Part shown: positions 51,772-61,596 of the stretch, piece after piece | How positions within the stretch are numbered: position 1 is the stretch's first letter | Layout of the letters: every line of letters begins with the position of its first letter | Assembly: GCF_003601985.1 (NCBI RefSeq) | Contig: NZ_QZXA01000008.1 | Location: forward strand, 186,001-250,000 | Direction: 5' to 3' | Source of the DNA: Mesorhizobium jarvisii | GTDB taxonomy: Bacteria > Pseudomonadota > Alphaproteobacteria > Rhizobiales > Rhizobiaceae | DNA: 64,000 nt | Translations under genes and position numbers: made by a program | The notes under the pieces: generated by a model | Seen by the model: only the letters and a program-made list of their open reading frames with translations | Told to the model about the DNA's origin: nothing | The model's database searches: none

Positions 51772-53529
51772 TTAGCCGGCGCGCTGCCGGTCCGTCGCCT
51801 TGCGGTCAATTGTGAGACCGCCCGCCGACAGAACCACGCCGAACTTCTCGCTGGCTTCCTCTGAGGTGTAGTACCCCAGCGCTACGTCGCGAAGCACGAG
51901 ATTGGCGTCACGCTCTAACGGATCGCCATAGCCGCCACCGCCTGGCGTGCCGACGCGCACGCGGTCGCCGGCCTTGAGCGGGATGTCCTGCTCCTTGGAC
52001 AGATGCGGCGGCACATGTTCGACGCCGCCACGGAAGACGGTCACGCTGTTGGGTTCGCCATCCTTGCCGCCGAGCGCGCCTTGCGGGCCGAAACGGCCGT
52101 GATCCATGACGAAGGAGGCCCGCGCATCGCCGCGCAGGATCTCCACCTCATAGGCGAGGCCAAAACCGCCGCGATGCTTGCCGGCGCCGCCCGAGCCTTC
52201 GCGCAGGGCGTAGTGGCGGTAGAGCACCGGGAAGGCCTGCTCCATGATCTCGACCGGCGGCGATTTGGAAATGCCGATGGTCGAGCAGCCATTGGTCAGC
52301 CCGTCATGGCCCGAATTGCCGCCATAGCCGCCGCCGGAGATCTGGTACATGACGTAATCGCGGCCGCGCGCCGGGTCGTTGCCGCCCAGCGCGAAATTGC
52401 CGCTGGAGCCGGCGGGTGCGGCCGTCACCTTGTCCGGCAGAGCCTGCACCATGGCCGCGAACACCGCTTCGGCGATGCGCTGCGAGACTTCCGCCGCGCA
52501 GCCCGACACTGGACGCGGATATTTGGCATCGAGGAAGGTGCCTTCCGGCCGCTTGACGATCAACGGCTCGAAGGCGCCGGCGCTGATCGGCACGTCCGGG
52601 AAAATGTGGCGCATGGCGAGATAGACCGAGGACAGGGTCGTCGCCAGCACGCTGTTCATCGGCCCGGTGCAGGGCCTGGACGAGCCGGCGAAATCGAAGG
52701 TCAGCGTGTCGCCCTGTTTCTCCACCGCAAGCGCGATGGTCAGCGGCTCGTTGACCACGCCGTCGGAATCGACAAAGGCCTTCGAATGATAGGTGCCGTC
52801 GGGAATGGCCGCGATGTTGGCGCGCATCTGCTCGGCGGCGCGGCGGCGCAGTTCGGCGATCGCCTCGACAACAGTTTCGTCTCCGTAACGATCCAGGATT
52901 CCATTGAGCCGATCCTGACCAATCAGCAGCGCCGCTGCCTGCGCCCTGATGTCGCCGATGCGCTGGTCGGCGACGCGGATGTTGGAGCAGATGATGGCGT
53001 AGATTTCCGCGTCGAGCACGCCCTTCTTGAACAGTTTCACCGGCGGCAGCCGCAAGCCTTCCTGCTCGACCGCCGTCGCGGAAGCCGAGAAACCGCCCGG
53101 CACAGAGCCGCCAATGTCGGGCCAGTGGCCGGTGTTGGACAGCCAGCAGAAGATCTTGCCGTCGCGGTAGACCGGCATGGCAAAGCGCACATCCATCAGA
53201 TGCGTGCCGCCGAGATAGGGGTCGTTGACGATGTAGATGTCGCCCGGCTCAGGGGCCAGGCAACGGCCGTCGGCGATCATCTCGATCACCGTTTTCGTCG
53301 AATATTGCATGACGCCGACGAACACCGGCAGGCCTTGCGATCCTTGCGCGATCAGCGAGCCGTCGACGGCCGAATAGATGCCGTCGGAGCGGTCGTTGGC
53401 TTCCGCAATGACCGGCGAGAAGGCAGCGCGGGAGAATGTCAGGTCCATCTCGTCGCAGACCTGCTGCAAGGCCGCCTGGAGGACCGAAAGCGTGATGGCG
53501 TCGAGCTTTGGCATATCAACGTCAGACAT
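51772..53529 (-). CDS. Hydantoinase/oxoprolinase B-type subunit
   Basis: The 585-residue protein is of the HyuB family: SRAAFSPVIAEANDRSDGIY, NDPYLGGTHLMDV, GHWPDIGGSVPGG and the glycine-rich C-terminus GDRVRVGTPGGGGYGDPLER. With the A subunit it forms an ATP-dependent enzyme that opens cyclic imides, hydantoins or 5-oxoproline, or carboxylates acetone or acetophenone. The start ATG 53529 is one base after the A-subunit stop (TGAGATG). Confidence 0.92.
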   Translation of the reverse strand: MSDVDMPKLDAITLSVLQAALQQVCDEMDLTFSRAAFSPVIAEANDRSDGIYSAVDGSLIAQGSQGLPVFVGVMQYSTKTVIEMIADGRCLAPEPGDIYIVNDPYLGGTHLMDVRFAMPVYRDGKIFCWLSNTGHWPDIGGSVPGGFSASATAVEQEGLRLPPVKLFKKGVLDAEIYAIICSNIRVADQRIGDIRAQAAALLIGQDRLNGILDRYGDETVVEAIAELRRRAAEQMRANIAAIPDGTYHSKAFVDSDGVVNEPLTIALAVEKQGDTLTFDFAGSSRPCTGPMNSVLATTLSSVYLAMRHIFPDVPISAGAFEPLIVKRPEGTFLDAKYPRPVSGCAAEVSQRIAEAVFAAMVQALPDKVTAAPAGSSGNFALGGNDPARGRDYVMYQISGGGYGGNSGHDGLTNGCSTIGISKSPPVEIMEQAFPVLYRHYALREGSGGAGKHRGGFGLAYEVEILRGDARASFVMDHGRFGPQGALGGKDGEPNSVTVFRGGVEHVPPHLSKEQDIPLKAGDRVRVGTPGGGGYGDPLERDANLVLRDVALGYYTSEEASEKFGVVLSAGGLTIDRKATDRQRAG

Positions 53530-53530
53530 C

Positions 53531-55615
53531 TCAGGCCTCGCCAATGTCGATGATGATATTGCCGTCGGCGTCCGACCTTGCGCGGTCGCCGGGTTCGAGC
53601 ACCGTGGTCGCATCCATCTGTTCGAGGATCGCCGGCCCTTCGATGACTGCATCGATCGGTAACTTTTCGCGTGCGTATACCGGCGTGTCGTGCCACTGGC
53701 CCGCATACCAGACCGGTCGGATCTCGCGCCGCGCCGCGTCCAGCGTCTCGGCGCGCCCGGCCGGGTCGATCAGGCGCGACAGGTCGATCGCCGGGCGCAC
53801 GCCGGTAACCGAGGTGTTGAGGTTGACCAGGTTGGCGCGGATTTCCGGCAGCTCGACCTTGAAGCGGGCGAAATAGGCCTTTTCGAACAGGGCTTGCAGC
53901 TCCTGCCGGCTCACGGTCGAGGACGGCAGCGGCACGTTGATGATGTGGGTCTGGCCGACGAACTGCATGTCGGCGGAGTGGGTGACGCGGATCGTCTCCG
54001 GCTTCACCGCTTCCTTGCCGATCAGCTCCTCACCTTCGTTTCGGTGCCGTTCCAATAATTGGCGCATCTGGGTTTCGTCGAGCACGGCAACCGGCTGGTT
54101 GATGGTGTTGACGAAGTCATGGCGCAGGTCGGCGACGACGCAGCCGAGCGCATTGGTGATGCCGGGACGCGCCGGCACCAGCACCCGTGGCAGGCCGAGT
54201 TCGCGCGCCAGCGCGGTCGCATGCAGCGGCCCGGCGCCGCCGAAGGCAAACAGGGCGAAATCGCGCGGGTCATGGCCACGCGACACCGAGACCATGCGGA
54301 TGGCGCCGGCCATCTTCATGTTGCCGAGCCGCAGCACAGCGCCCGCCGCCTCGACGCCCGACAGACCGGTTGCCCTGCCGATCTTCTCCTCGAAAATGCC
54401 GGTAACGCGCTCTGATGTGACCGGGTTTTCGACCGCCAGCAGCTTCTTCGGCGCCAGCCGGCCGAGCACCAGATTGGCGTCGGTGATGGTCGGCTCGAGA
54501 CCGCCGCGGCCATAGCAAATCGGGCCGGGATTGGCGCCGGCGCTTTCGGGACCGATCTGGATCAGGCCGGCCGCGTCGACGCGGGCGATGGAACCGCCGC
54601 CGGCGCCGACCGTGTGCACCGCCACCATCGGCACATGGATGGGCATGGCATATTCGATCTCGATCTCGTTCGACACCGCCGGCTCGGCGTTGCGGATCAG
54701 CGCCACGTCGGTCGAGGTGCCGCCCATGTCGTAGGTGACGAGGTTTTCGAAGCCGGCGCGCTTGCCCGTATAGGCGGCGGCGATGACGCCCGAGGCCGGG
54801 CCGGACATGACCGTCTTGGCCGATTCACGTGTGACGAAGCGCGCCGAGATCATGCCGCCATTGCCGTTCATGATCAGGAAGTCGCGGGCATAGCCTTTTG
54901 CCGCCAATTCCTTGCGCAGCCGCTCGACATAGCGCTCAAGGATCGGCTGCACCGAGGCGTTGACGGAAGCCGTGACTCCGCGCTCGAATTCGCGCGCTTC
55001 CGACAGCAGCGCATGGCCCGTGGTGATGTAGCCGTTCGGCCAGAGCTCCGCGGCGATCTCGGCGGCGCGCCGCTCATGCGACGGGTTGGCGTAGGAATGC
55101 AGGAAGTGGATGACGAGGGATTCGCAGCCGGCCCCGATCAGCGCCTTCACCGCCTCGCGCATCCCGGCCTCGTCGAGCGGCGTGCGCACCGCGCCGGAAG
55201 CCTCGACGCGCTCCGACACTTCGAGCCTCAGGTTGCGCGGAATGACGGGGACGAAAGTGCCGGTCATGCCATAGGGTTGCGGCCGCGTGCGCCGGCCAAG
55301 CTCGATCACGTCGCGAAAGCCGCGCGTGGTGATCATGCCGGTCTTGGCCAGCCGGCGCTCCAGCACGGCATTGGTGGTGGTGGTCGTGCCGTGCACGATG
55401 AGGTCGATGCCGTCGATCGCAAATCCGGTGGCGCCAAGTGCCGAAACCACGCCGAAGGCCTGGTTGTCGACCGTCGTCGGGGTCTTGGCGATATGCACCT
55501 TGGCGCCGTGCTTGCCGTCGATCAGAAGCAGGTCGGTGAAGGTCCCGCCGACATCGATGCCGGCCACGACGCTGCCCAGGGAATCCGGCGGCTGCACCGA
55601 AAAATTCTCTTTCAT
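53531..55615 (-). CDS. Hydantoinase/oxoprolinase A-type subunit
   Basis: The 694-residue protein is of the HyuA family, an acetate-kinase-like ATPase fold: VAGIDVGGTFTDLLLIDGKH (phosphate loop), HGTTTTTNAVLER, and YDMGGTSTDVALI in the middle, then FGGAGPLHA. It supplies ATP activation for the HyuB site. Substrate is unclear; the family includes N-methylhydantoinase and 5-oxoprolinase. It is the first gene of the hyuA-hyuB unit. Its promoter region has a GntR-type palindrome at 55699. Confidence 0.93.
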   Translation of the reverse strand: MKENFSVQPPDSLGSVVAGIDVGGTFTDLLLIDGKHGAKVHIAKTPTTVDNQAFGVVSALGATGFAIDGIDLIVHGTTTTTNAVLERRLAKTGMITTRGFRDVIELGRRTRPQPYGMTGTFVPVIPRNLRLEVSERVEASGAVRTPLDEAGMREAVKALIGAGCESLVIHFLHSYANPSHERRAAEIAAELWPNGYITTGHALLSEAREFERGVTASVNASVQPILERYVERLRKELAAKGYARDFLIMNGNGGMISARFVTRESAKTVMSGPASGVIAAAYTGKRAGFENLVTYDMGGTSTDVALIRNAEPAVSNEIEIEYAMPIHVPMVAVHTVGAGGGSIARVDAAGLIQIGPESAGANPGPICYGRGGLEPTITDANLVLGRLAPKKLLAVENPVTSERVTGIFEEKIGRATGLSGVEAAGAVLRLGNMKMAGAIRMVSVSRGHDPRDFALFAFGGAGPLHATALARELGLPRVLVPARPGITNALGCVVADLRHDFVNTINQPVAVLDETQMRQLLERHRNEGEELIGKEAVKPETIRVTHSADMQFVGQTHIINVPLPSSTVSRQELQALFEKAYFARFKVELPEIRANLVNLNTSVTGVRPAIDLSRLIDPAGRAETLDAARREIRPVWYAGQWHDTPVYAREKLPIDAVIEGPAILEQMDATTVLEPGDRARSDADGNIIIDIGEA

Positions 55616-55682
55616 TGTCGAAACCCGAAATGCTGGGACTACGGATATGGCACAGTTTGGAAAGGTGTTTCGCGGCGGTATC

Positions 55683-55712
55683 TTGACGCAAATATCGTTT
55701 GTATACTAATAA
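55683..55712. promoter_or_regulatory. GntR-type operator and promoter between hyuA and fpr
   Basis: TTGTATACTA (55699-55708) is one base off the perfect TTGTATACAA operator at 26363-26372. On the plus strand TTGACG (55683-55688) with TAATAA (55707-55712) at 18 bases could be the reductase promoter, with the operator between the two boxes. This would let one FCD-type regulator act on both divergent genes. Confidence 0.45.
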
Positions 55713-55835
55713 ATTCCGGACACAAGAGCTTACCGCTTTGGAGTGTGCGAGCAGCACGCCGGGACCTGAACGGTCCGGGCGCGCAGGTAAAAGTTTGGCG
55801 CCCGCGTCCCCGGTTGGGCCAGAAAGTTGGATTTG

Positions 55836-56663
55836 ATGAACACCACATCCGCCTTCAACACCGCCGGCGCCCGCCTGCTGCAGTTTCCTATACCGGCCAA
55901 TGTCTATGCCGAAACCGTCGTCTCGGTGAAGCACTACACCGACCGGTTGTTCTCGTTCCGCATCACCCGTCCGCAGTCGCTGCGCTTCCGCTCCGGCGAG
56001 TTCGTCATGATCGGCCTGCCCAATGCCGAGAAGCCGGTGTTCCGCGCCTATTCGGTGGCAAGCCCGGCTTGGGACGAAGAGCTGGAATTCTTCTCGATCA
56101 AGGTGCCGGACGGCCCGCTGACCTCGGAACTGCAGAAGATCCAGGTCGGCGACACCGTCATCATGCGCCAGAAGTCGACCGGCACGCTGGTGGTCGACGC
56201 GCTGACCCCGGCCAAGCGGCTGTTCATGATTTCGACCGGCACCGGCATCGCGCCGTTCGCCAGCCTGCTGCGCGACCCCGACACCTATGAGAAATTCGAC
56301 CAGCTGATCCTGACCCATACCTGCCGCGACAATGCCGAGCTGACCTACGGCCAGGAATTGGTGGCGGCGCTGGAAAGCGACCCGCTGATCGGCGAACTGA
56401 CCACCGGGCGCGTCACGCTCTACAATTCGACGACCCGCGAAGAATCAGCTCGCATGGGCCGCATCACCGCGTTGATCGGCTCTGGCAAATTCTACGCCGA
56501 TCTCGGCATCGAGAAGCTCAATCCGGAAACGGACCGCATCATGATCTGCGGCTCGATGCATATGCTGAAGGACGTCAAGGAACTCGCCGAAAGCCTCGGC
56601 TTCCAGGAAGGCTCGCTCAGCCATCCCGCGACTTTCGTCGTCGAGCGCGCTTTCGTCGGCTGA
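55836..56663 (+). CDS. fpr: Ferredoxin/flavodoxin-NADP reductase
   Basis: The 275-residue flavoprotein moves electrons between NADPH and ferredoxin or flavodoxin. FAD contacts are in FRAYSVASP, NADP binding is in STGTGIAPFASLLRDP and THTCRDNAELTY, and CGSMHMLKD precedes the C-terminal VVERAFVG, typical of bacterial class Fpr. ATG 55836 is chosen over TTG 55827. It diverges from the hyu genes. In many bacteria Fpr is part of the oxidative-stress response. Confidence 0.93.
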   Translation: MNTTSAFNTAGARLLQFPIPANVYAETVVSVKHYTDRLFSFRITRPQSLRFRSGEFVMIGLPNAEKPVFRAYSVASPAWDEELEFFSIKVPDGPLTSELQKIQVGDTVIMRQKSTGTLVVDALTPAKRLFMISTGTGIAPFASLLRDPDTYEKFDQLILTHTCRDNAELTYGQELVAALESDPLIGELTTGRVTLYNSTTREESARMGRITALIGSGKFYADLGIEKLNPETDRIMICGSMHMLKDVKELAESLGFQEGSLSHPATFVVERAFVG

Positions 56664-57130
56664 GGGCCTCTGCCCAACCTGAGGACAGGCTGCCTTTCCA
56701 GGCGAATACCGAAGCCCGGATAGACTGCCGCAACAGCTCCGGCCACTCCTTCCCAATAGCGAATACGGCAAGCGCGCGCCTGTCGCGTCGTCCCAGCCAT
56801 ATCTGATTTCAGGCCAGGCGAAGTGCCCCGCAATGGCAATGGCGACGTCTCCTGCGTCGACCGGACCGATGTATCCGTGGGCGGTTAACAAGCGCCTCGC
56901 ATCCCCCCGGTCGATCGAGGCTCAGCCCTGACCCCGGGAGTAACTTTATCGCGATGGTGCATTCAGCGCGGCCTCACGCATCCTTGAATGCTGCGGCGCA
57001 ACATGACCGACTTGTAACCTGACAGGGCTGGGTCGTCAGGACTACTGTCCCGGTGATCGACGCGGTCGGTCCTAACCCCCAACCATCCCGAAAAAGGCTT
57101 GATATCCTTGCCAGCCAGGTGGACGGCACC
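56664..57130. other. Gene-poor spacer before RND pump
   Basis: No convincing gene was found in these 467 bases between fpr and the RND adaptor gene. Minus-strand frames are open through part of it but have no recognisable domain and overlap the end of fpr. It should hold the pump promoter; an AT-richer patch TAACTTTATCGCG near 56941 is a candidate place. Confidence 0.45.
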
Positions 57131-58339
57131 ATGACTAATTCCACGACACAGCAAGCCAGGCGAAAACGACCCATGCGCTCCCGGGGCATCGTCCTGTTGA
57201 CCACACTCCTCCTGCTCGGCGGCGGTTACGGCATATGGCGCAACCACGCCGAGGCAAGGGCAGCCACTCAATCGACGCCGCCCGCACCCAAGGTGCCGGT
57301 TACCGTGGCAACCGTGCAAAAGACCGATTTCCCGCTTTACCTCTATGGACTCGGCACGGTTACGCCGCTGAACAGCGTCAGCATCTCGAGCCGGGTCGCC
57401 GGTGTCGTCAACCAGGTTCCGGTCGATCAGGGACAGATGGTCAAGCAGGGCGATCTGCTCGCCGAGATCGACCCTCGCCCGTATCAGGCGGCGCTCGACC
57501 AGGCGAAGGCCAAGGAGGCGCAGGACGAAGCGACGCTCAAGAACGCGCAGGTCGTTCTCAATCGCCTTTCCACGCTCCTGAAAAAGACGTTCGAAACGCA
57601 GCAGGATGTCGATAACCAGCAAGCAGTGGTCACGACGGCAGCCGCCACGATCGAGGGTGACAAGGCCGCGGTCGAGGCGGCGCAACTCAACCTCGATTTC
57701 ACCAAGATCACGGCGCCGCTGACCGGCAAGACGAGCTTCCGCACCATCGATCCGGGCAACATCGTGCAGGCCGGCCAGAGCCCCGGGCTTTTCACGGTCG
57801 TGCAGCTTCAGCCGATCTATGTGTCATTCACGCAACCGCAGGACGAGGTTTCGACCATCAACAAGGTTTTCGCGGCCGGTCCGGTTGCGATCGATACACT
57901 TGGCGCGGATATGAAGACCGTGCTGGCGAGCGGCAGGCTGGAAGCGATCCAGAACGCGGTCGACCAGGCTTCCGGCACGATTTCGCTCAAGGCAACGTTT
58001 ACGAACCAGGACAATGCGCTATGGCCGGGCCTGTCCGTCAACACACGCATACGCATCGGCACGATGGCAGGCGCGATCGTGGTGCCCGACGAAGCTGTCC
58101 AGCATGGCCCTGACGGGCTCTTCGCCTATGTCGTCGGCGACGACGCCAAGGTCCGTCGCCAGACCGTCAAGACAGGCCCTTCCGACGGCGGCGAGACGGT
58201 CGTCACCGACGGTCTCGCCGCGGGGCAACGTGTCGTGGTTGCCGGCCAATACCGGGTGGTTGACGGCGCAAGCGTCGACGCATCCACGGCTCCCGGCGCC
58301 GGACAGGCGCAGAGCGGCGCTGCCGGAGGTGCAAGCTGA
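57131..58339 (+). CDS. RND efflux membrane fusion protein (MdtA-like)
   Basis: The 402-residue adaptor has a single N-terminal transmembrane anchor (GIVLLTTLLLLGGGYGIW), the lipoyl motif SISSRVAGVVNQVPVDQGQM, a coiled-coil hairpin (about 115-185), then a beta-barrel with APLTGKTSFRTIDPGNIVQA. ATG 57131 has GGTGGA a few bases upstream. It joins the RND pump encoded next (1-base overlap) to an outer-membrane channel. It resembles MdtA of the MdtABC bile-salt/novobiocin pump. Confidence 0.92.
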   Translation: MTNSTTQQARRKRPMRSRGIVLLTTLLLLGGGYGIWRNHAEARAATQSTPPAPKVPVTVATVQKTDFPLYLYGLGTVTPLNSVSISSRVAGVVNQVPVDQGQMVKQGDLLAEIDPRPYQAALDQAKAKEAQDEATLKNAQVVLNRLSTLLKKTFETQQDVDNQQAVVTTAAATIEGDKAAVEAAQLNLDFTKITAPLTGKTSFRTIDPGNIVQAGQSPGLFTVVQLQPIYVSFTQPQDEVSTINKVFAAGPVAIDTLGADMKTVLASGRLEAIQNAVDQASGTISLKATFTNQDNALWPGLSVNTRIRIGTMAGAIVVPDEAVQHGPDGLFAYVVGDDAKVRRQTVKTGPSDGGETVVTDGLAAGQRVVVAGQYRVVDGASVDASTAPGAGQAQSGAAGGAS

Positions 58340-61300
58340 TGGCACAGATCGGTGTTTCCACGCCTTTCATCCGCTATCCCGTCGCCACGTCGCTTCTGAT
58401 GATCGGCGTGCTGTTCGTCGGCGTGGTCGCCTATCTCAACCTGCCGGTCGCGGCGATGCCGAACGTCGACTTTCCGACGATCCAGGTGTCCACCAGCCTG
58501 CCGGGCGCCGATCCGATCACCATCGCGTCGTCGGTGACCCAGCCACTCGAGACGCAGTTCGCGCAGATACCGGGCATTGCCGAAATGACATCGAGCAGCC
58601 TGTCCGGTTCCAGCCAGGTCACCTTGCAATTCGCGCTCGACGTCGACATCGCATCGGCGGCCGGGCTGGTGCAATCGGCCATCAATGCCGCCGGCGGACA
58701 GCTGCCGAAGAACCTTCCCAATCCGCCCACCTACCGGGAGGTCAACCCGACGGATTCGCCGATCATGCTGATCGGGGCCAGTTCGACCGACTTGCCGCTG
58801 ACAACGTTGAGCGACGACGTCTACACCAAGCTCGCGCAGGTGATCAGCCATGTCGACGGCGTCGGCCAGGTGCTGGTCGGCGGCCAGCAGACACCGTCGA
58901 TCCGCGTCCAGCTCGATCCGGCCAAGCTCGCGGCAAGGGGCCTGTCACTGGAAGCGGTGCGTCCCCCGCTGTCGATCGGCACGGTGGACCTGCCCAAGGG
59001 CAACATCCAGGGCGAAGTACGCTCCTTCACCATCTTCTCAAACGACCAGATGACGGCGGCCGATGACTGGAACAACGCCATCATCGCCTATCGCGACGGC
59101 GCGCCGGTGCGGGTCAAGGATGTCGGCCGGGCCGTGCTCGACGCGCAGGACTACACCCAGGCCGGTTGGACCGACACGACACGCGGCGTCGTGCTCGTCA
59201 TATTCAAGGAGCCCGGCGCCAACATCATCGACACGGTCGACAGGATCAAGGCGGAGCTGCCGATGCTGACCGCCTCGATGCCGGCTTCACTGAAGCTCCA
59301 GGTGCTTTCCGACCGCACCCAGACCATCCGCGCCTCGGTGGCGGACGTGCAGTTCACGCTGATGCTCACCATCGGGATGGTGGTGATGGTGATCTTCCTG
59401 TTCCTGCGAAATGTCTGGGCAACCGCCATCCCGGCTTTCACCGTGCCGCTGGCGCTGCTTGGCGCATGCGCCTTGATGTGGTCCGCCGGCTACAGCATCG
59501 ACAATCTGTCGCTGATGGCGTTGACGATCTCGATCGGCTTTGTCGTCGACGACGCCATCGTCATGCTGGAGAACATCGTCCGCTACATCGAGCATGGCGA
59601 AAAACCGATGGATGCCGCGATCCGCGGGGCCAGCGAGATCGGCTTCACCATCATGTCGATCTCGATTTCGCTGGTGGCCGTGCTGATCCCGCTGCTCCTG
59701 ATGAGCGGCATTATCGGCCGCCTGTTCAAGGAGTTCGCGGTGACGCTGGCGATGACCATCCTGGTTTCGGCCTGCGTTTCGCTGACGCTGACGCCGATGC
59801 TGGCCTCGCGTTTCATCAAGCCGGCGAACGAGGAGCATCACGGCAGGCTCTACCGGTGGAGCGAAAGCGTTTTCGACGGGATGCTGCGCGCCTATGAGCG
59901 CGGCCTCGACCATGCGCTCGGGCATCGTTTCATCACGCTGCTGGTGTTCCTGACCTGTGTGGGATTTACCGGCTATTTCTTCACGCTTGTGCCGAGCGGC
60001 TTCTTCCCACAGCAGGATACCGGCCTGATCTTCGGCCAGGTGATCGCCGGGCAGGATGTCTCCACCGGCCAGATGCAGTCCTACATGGCGCGATTTGCCG
60101 GGATCGTCTCCAAGGATCCGGCGGTGGCGCATTTTGCGGCATCGACGGGCGGCAATGGCAACACGCAGAACACCGGCCGCATGTTCATCCAGCTGAAGCC
60201 ACGCGACGAGCGGGACGTTTCCGCCGACCAGATCATCCGGCGGCTGCAGCCGAAGCTTTCGGCCGTCCAAGGCGCGCGCTTGTTCATGCAGGCCTCTCAG
60301 GACGTGCGCGTCGGCGGCAAACTATCCGCGTCGCAATATCAATATGTGCTGGAAAGCAGCGACCTCGACACGCTGGATAGCTGGGCGCCCAAGCTGTTGA
60401 CGGCCCTACAGCGCCTGCCCGAATTGCGGGACGTCTCGACCGACCAGATGAGTTCCGGCACGACGCTGACGCTGCAGGTCGATCGCGATCAGGCTGCCCG
60501 CTATGGGCTAACGGCGAACGATGTCGACAACACGCTCAACGATGCCTTCGGGCAACGCCAGATCGCCCAGTATTTCACTCAGCTTTCGACCTATGACGTG
60601 ATCCTGGAGGTGCTGCCGTCGCTGCGCGGCGACATCAAGGCGCTCAACCAGATCTATCTGACGACGCCGAGCGGTTCGCAGGTGCCGCTCTCGGCGATTG
60701 CCAGATGGACCACGAAGCCCGTACAGCCGCTGGTGATCAACCATGAAGGCCAGTTCCCGTCGGTGACGATCAGCTTCAACCTGGCGCCCAATGTCGCGCT
60801 CGGCCAGGCCACCGCCGCGATCGACAGAACCGCCGCCGAGATGCGGCTGCCGGCGACCATCCAGACCAATTACACGGGGACGGCGCAGGCCTTCCAGCAG
60901 TCGCTGTCTTCGGTGCCAGTGCTTATCCTCGGCGCCCTGGTCGTGGTCTACCTGATCCTCGGCATCCTCTACGAAAGCTACATCCACCCGCTGACCATTC
61001 TCTCCACGCTGCCCTCCGCCGGGCTTGGCGCGCTGGGTACGCTGCTCGTCTTCCATATGGAGTTCAACCTGATCGGCCTGATCGGCGTCATCCTGCTCAT
61101 CGGCATCGTCAAGAAGAACGGCATCATGATGGTCGACTTTGCCATCGCGGCCGAGAGGGACCAGAACCTCAGCTCGCTGGAATCGATCCGCCAGGCCTGC
61201 CTGCTGCGCTTCCGACCGATCATGATGACCACCATGGTCTCCATGCTGGGCGCGCTGCCGCTGATGCTGGAGAACGGTACGGGGGCGGAAATCCGCCAGC

Positions 61301-61497
61301 CGCTCGGCTACACGATGTTCGGCGGGCTGCTTGTCAGCCAGGCGCTGACGCTCTTCACCACGCCGGTGATCTATCTCTACCTCGACGACCTTTCCCATTG
61401 GCTCACCTCATTGCGCAGGCATGAGCAGGATGACGGCGAACCCGAAGGCGTGGAGGCTGAAATCGGCCCGGCTCGGCGCAAGCTGGCGGCCGAGTAG
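58339..61497 (+). CDS. RND efflux permease (MdtB/MdtC-like)
   Basis: The 1052-residue pump has the HAE1-type layout of 12 transmembrane helices and two periplasmic porter domains (about 40-335 and 565-870). Helix 4 has LMALTISIGFVVDDAIVMLE, carrying the paired Asp residues of proton relay, and FIRYPVATSLLMIGVLF starts helix 1. FFPQQDTGLIFGQV is a typical HAE1 segment. It probably exports hydrophobic drugs or detergents with the preceding adaptor. No regulator lies adjacent. Confidence 0.95.
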   Translation: MAQIGVSTPFIRYPVATSLLMIGVLFVGVVAYLNLPVAAMPNVDFPTIQVSTSLPGADPITIASSVTQPLETQFAQIPGIAEMTSSSLSGSSQVTLQFALDVDIASAAGLVQSAINAAGGQLPKNLPNPPTYREVNPTDSPIMLIGASSTDLPLTTLSDDVYTKLAQVISHVDGVGQVLVGGQQTPSIRVQLDPAKLAARGLSLEAVRPPLSIGTVDLPKGNIQGEVRSFTIFSNDQMTAADDWNNAIIAYRDGAPVRVKDVGRAVLDAQDYTQAGWTDTTRGVVLVIFKEPGANIIDTVDRIKAELPMLTASMPASLKLQVLSDRTQTIRASVADVQFTLMLTIGMVVMVIFLFLRNVWATAIPAFTVPLALLGACALMWSAGYSIDNLSLMALTISIGFVVDDAIVMLENIVRYIEHGEKPMDAAIRGASEIGFTIMSISISLVAVLIPLLLMSGIIGRLFKEFAVTLAMTILVSACVSLTLTPMLASRFIKPANEEHHGRLYRWSESVFDGMLRAYERGLDHALGHRFITLLVFLTCVGFTGYFFTLVPSGFFPQQDTGLIFGQVIAGQDVSTGQMQSYMARFAGIVSKDPAVAHFAASTGGNGNTQNTGRMFIQLKPRDERDVSADQIIRRLQPKLSAVQGARLFMQASQDVRVGGKLSASQYQYVLESSDLDTLDSWAPKLLTALQRLPELRDVSTDQMSSGTTLTLQVDRDQAARYGLTANDVDNTLNDAFGQRQIAQYFTQLSTYDVILEVLPSLRGDIKALNQIYLTTPSGSQVPLSAIARWTTKPVQPLVINHEGQFPSVTISFNLAPNVALGQATAAIDRTAAEMRLPATIQTNYTGTAQAFQQSLSSVPVLILGALVVVYLILGILYESYIHPLTILSTLPSAGLGALGTLLVFHMEFNLIGLIGVILLIGIVKKNGIMMVDFAIAAERDQNLSSLESIRQACLLRFRPIMMTTMVSMLGALPLMLENGTGAEIRQPLGYTMFGGLLVSQALTLFTTPVIYLYLDDLSHWLTSLRRHEQDDGEPEGVEAEIGPARRKLAAE

Positions 61498-61596
61498 GCC
61501 TTACGTCAACGCCTAAGGTCGGCATCGGACCGACAGGCTTGTGGCCTCGGTCCAAACGATCGTGTAAGTATCGCCCTAAACGAGAAAGGGCAGGAA

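Noticed and set aside
56445..56891. Minus-strand frame downstream of fpr
   Set aside because: It overlaps the fpr gene end and shows no family motif; kept as gene-poor spacer.
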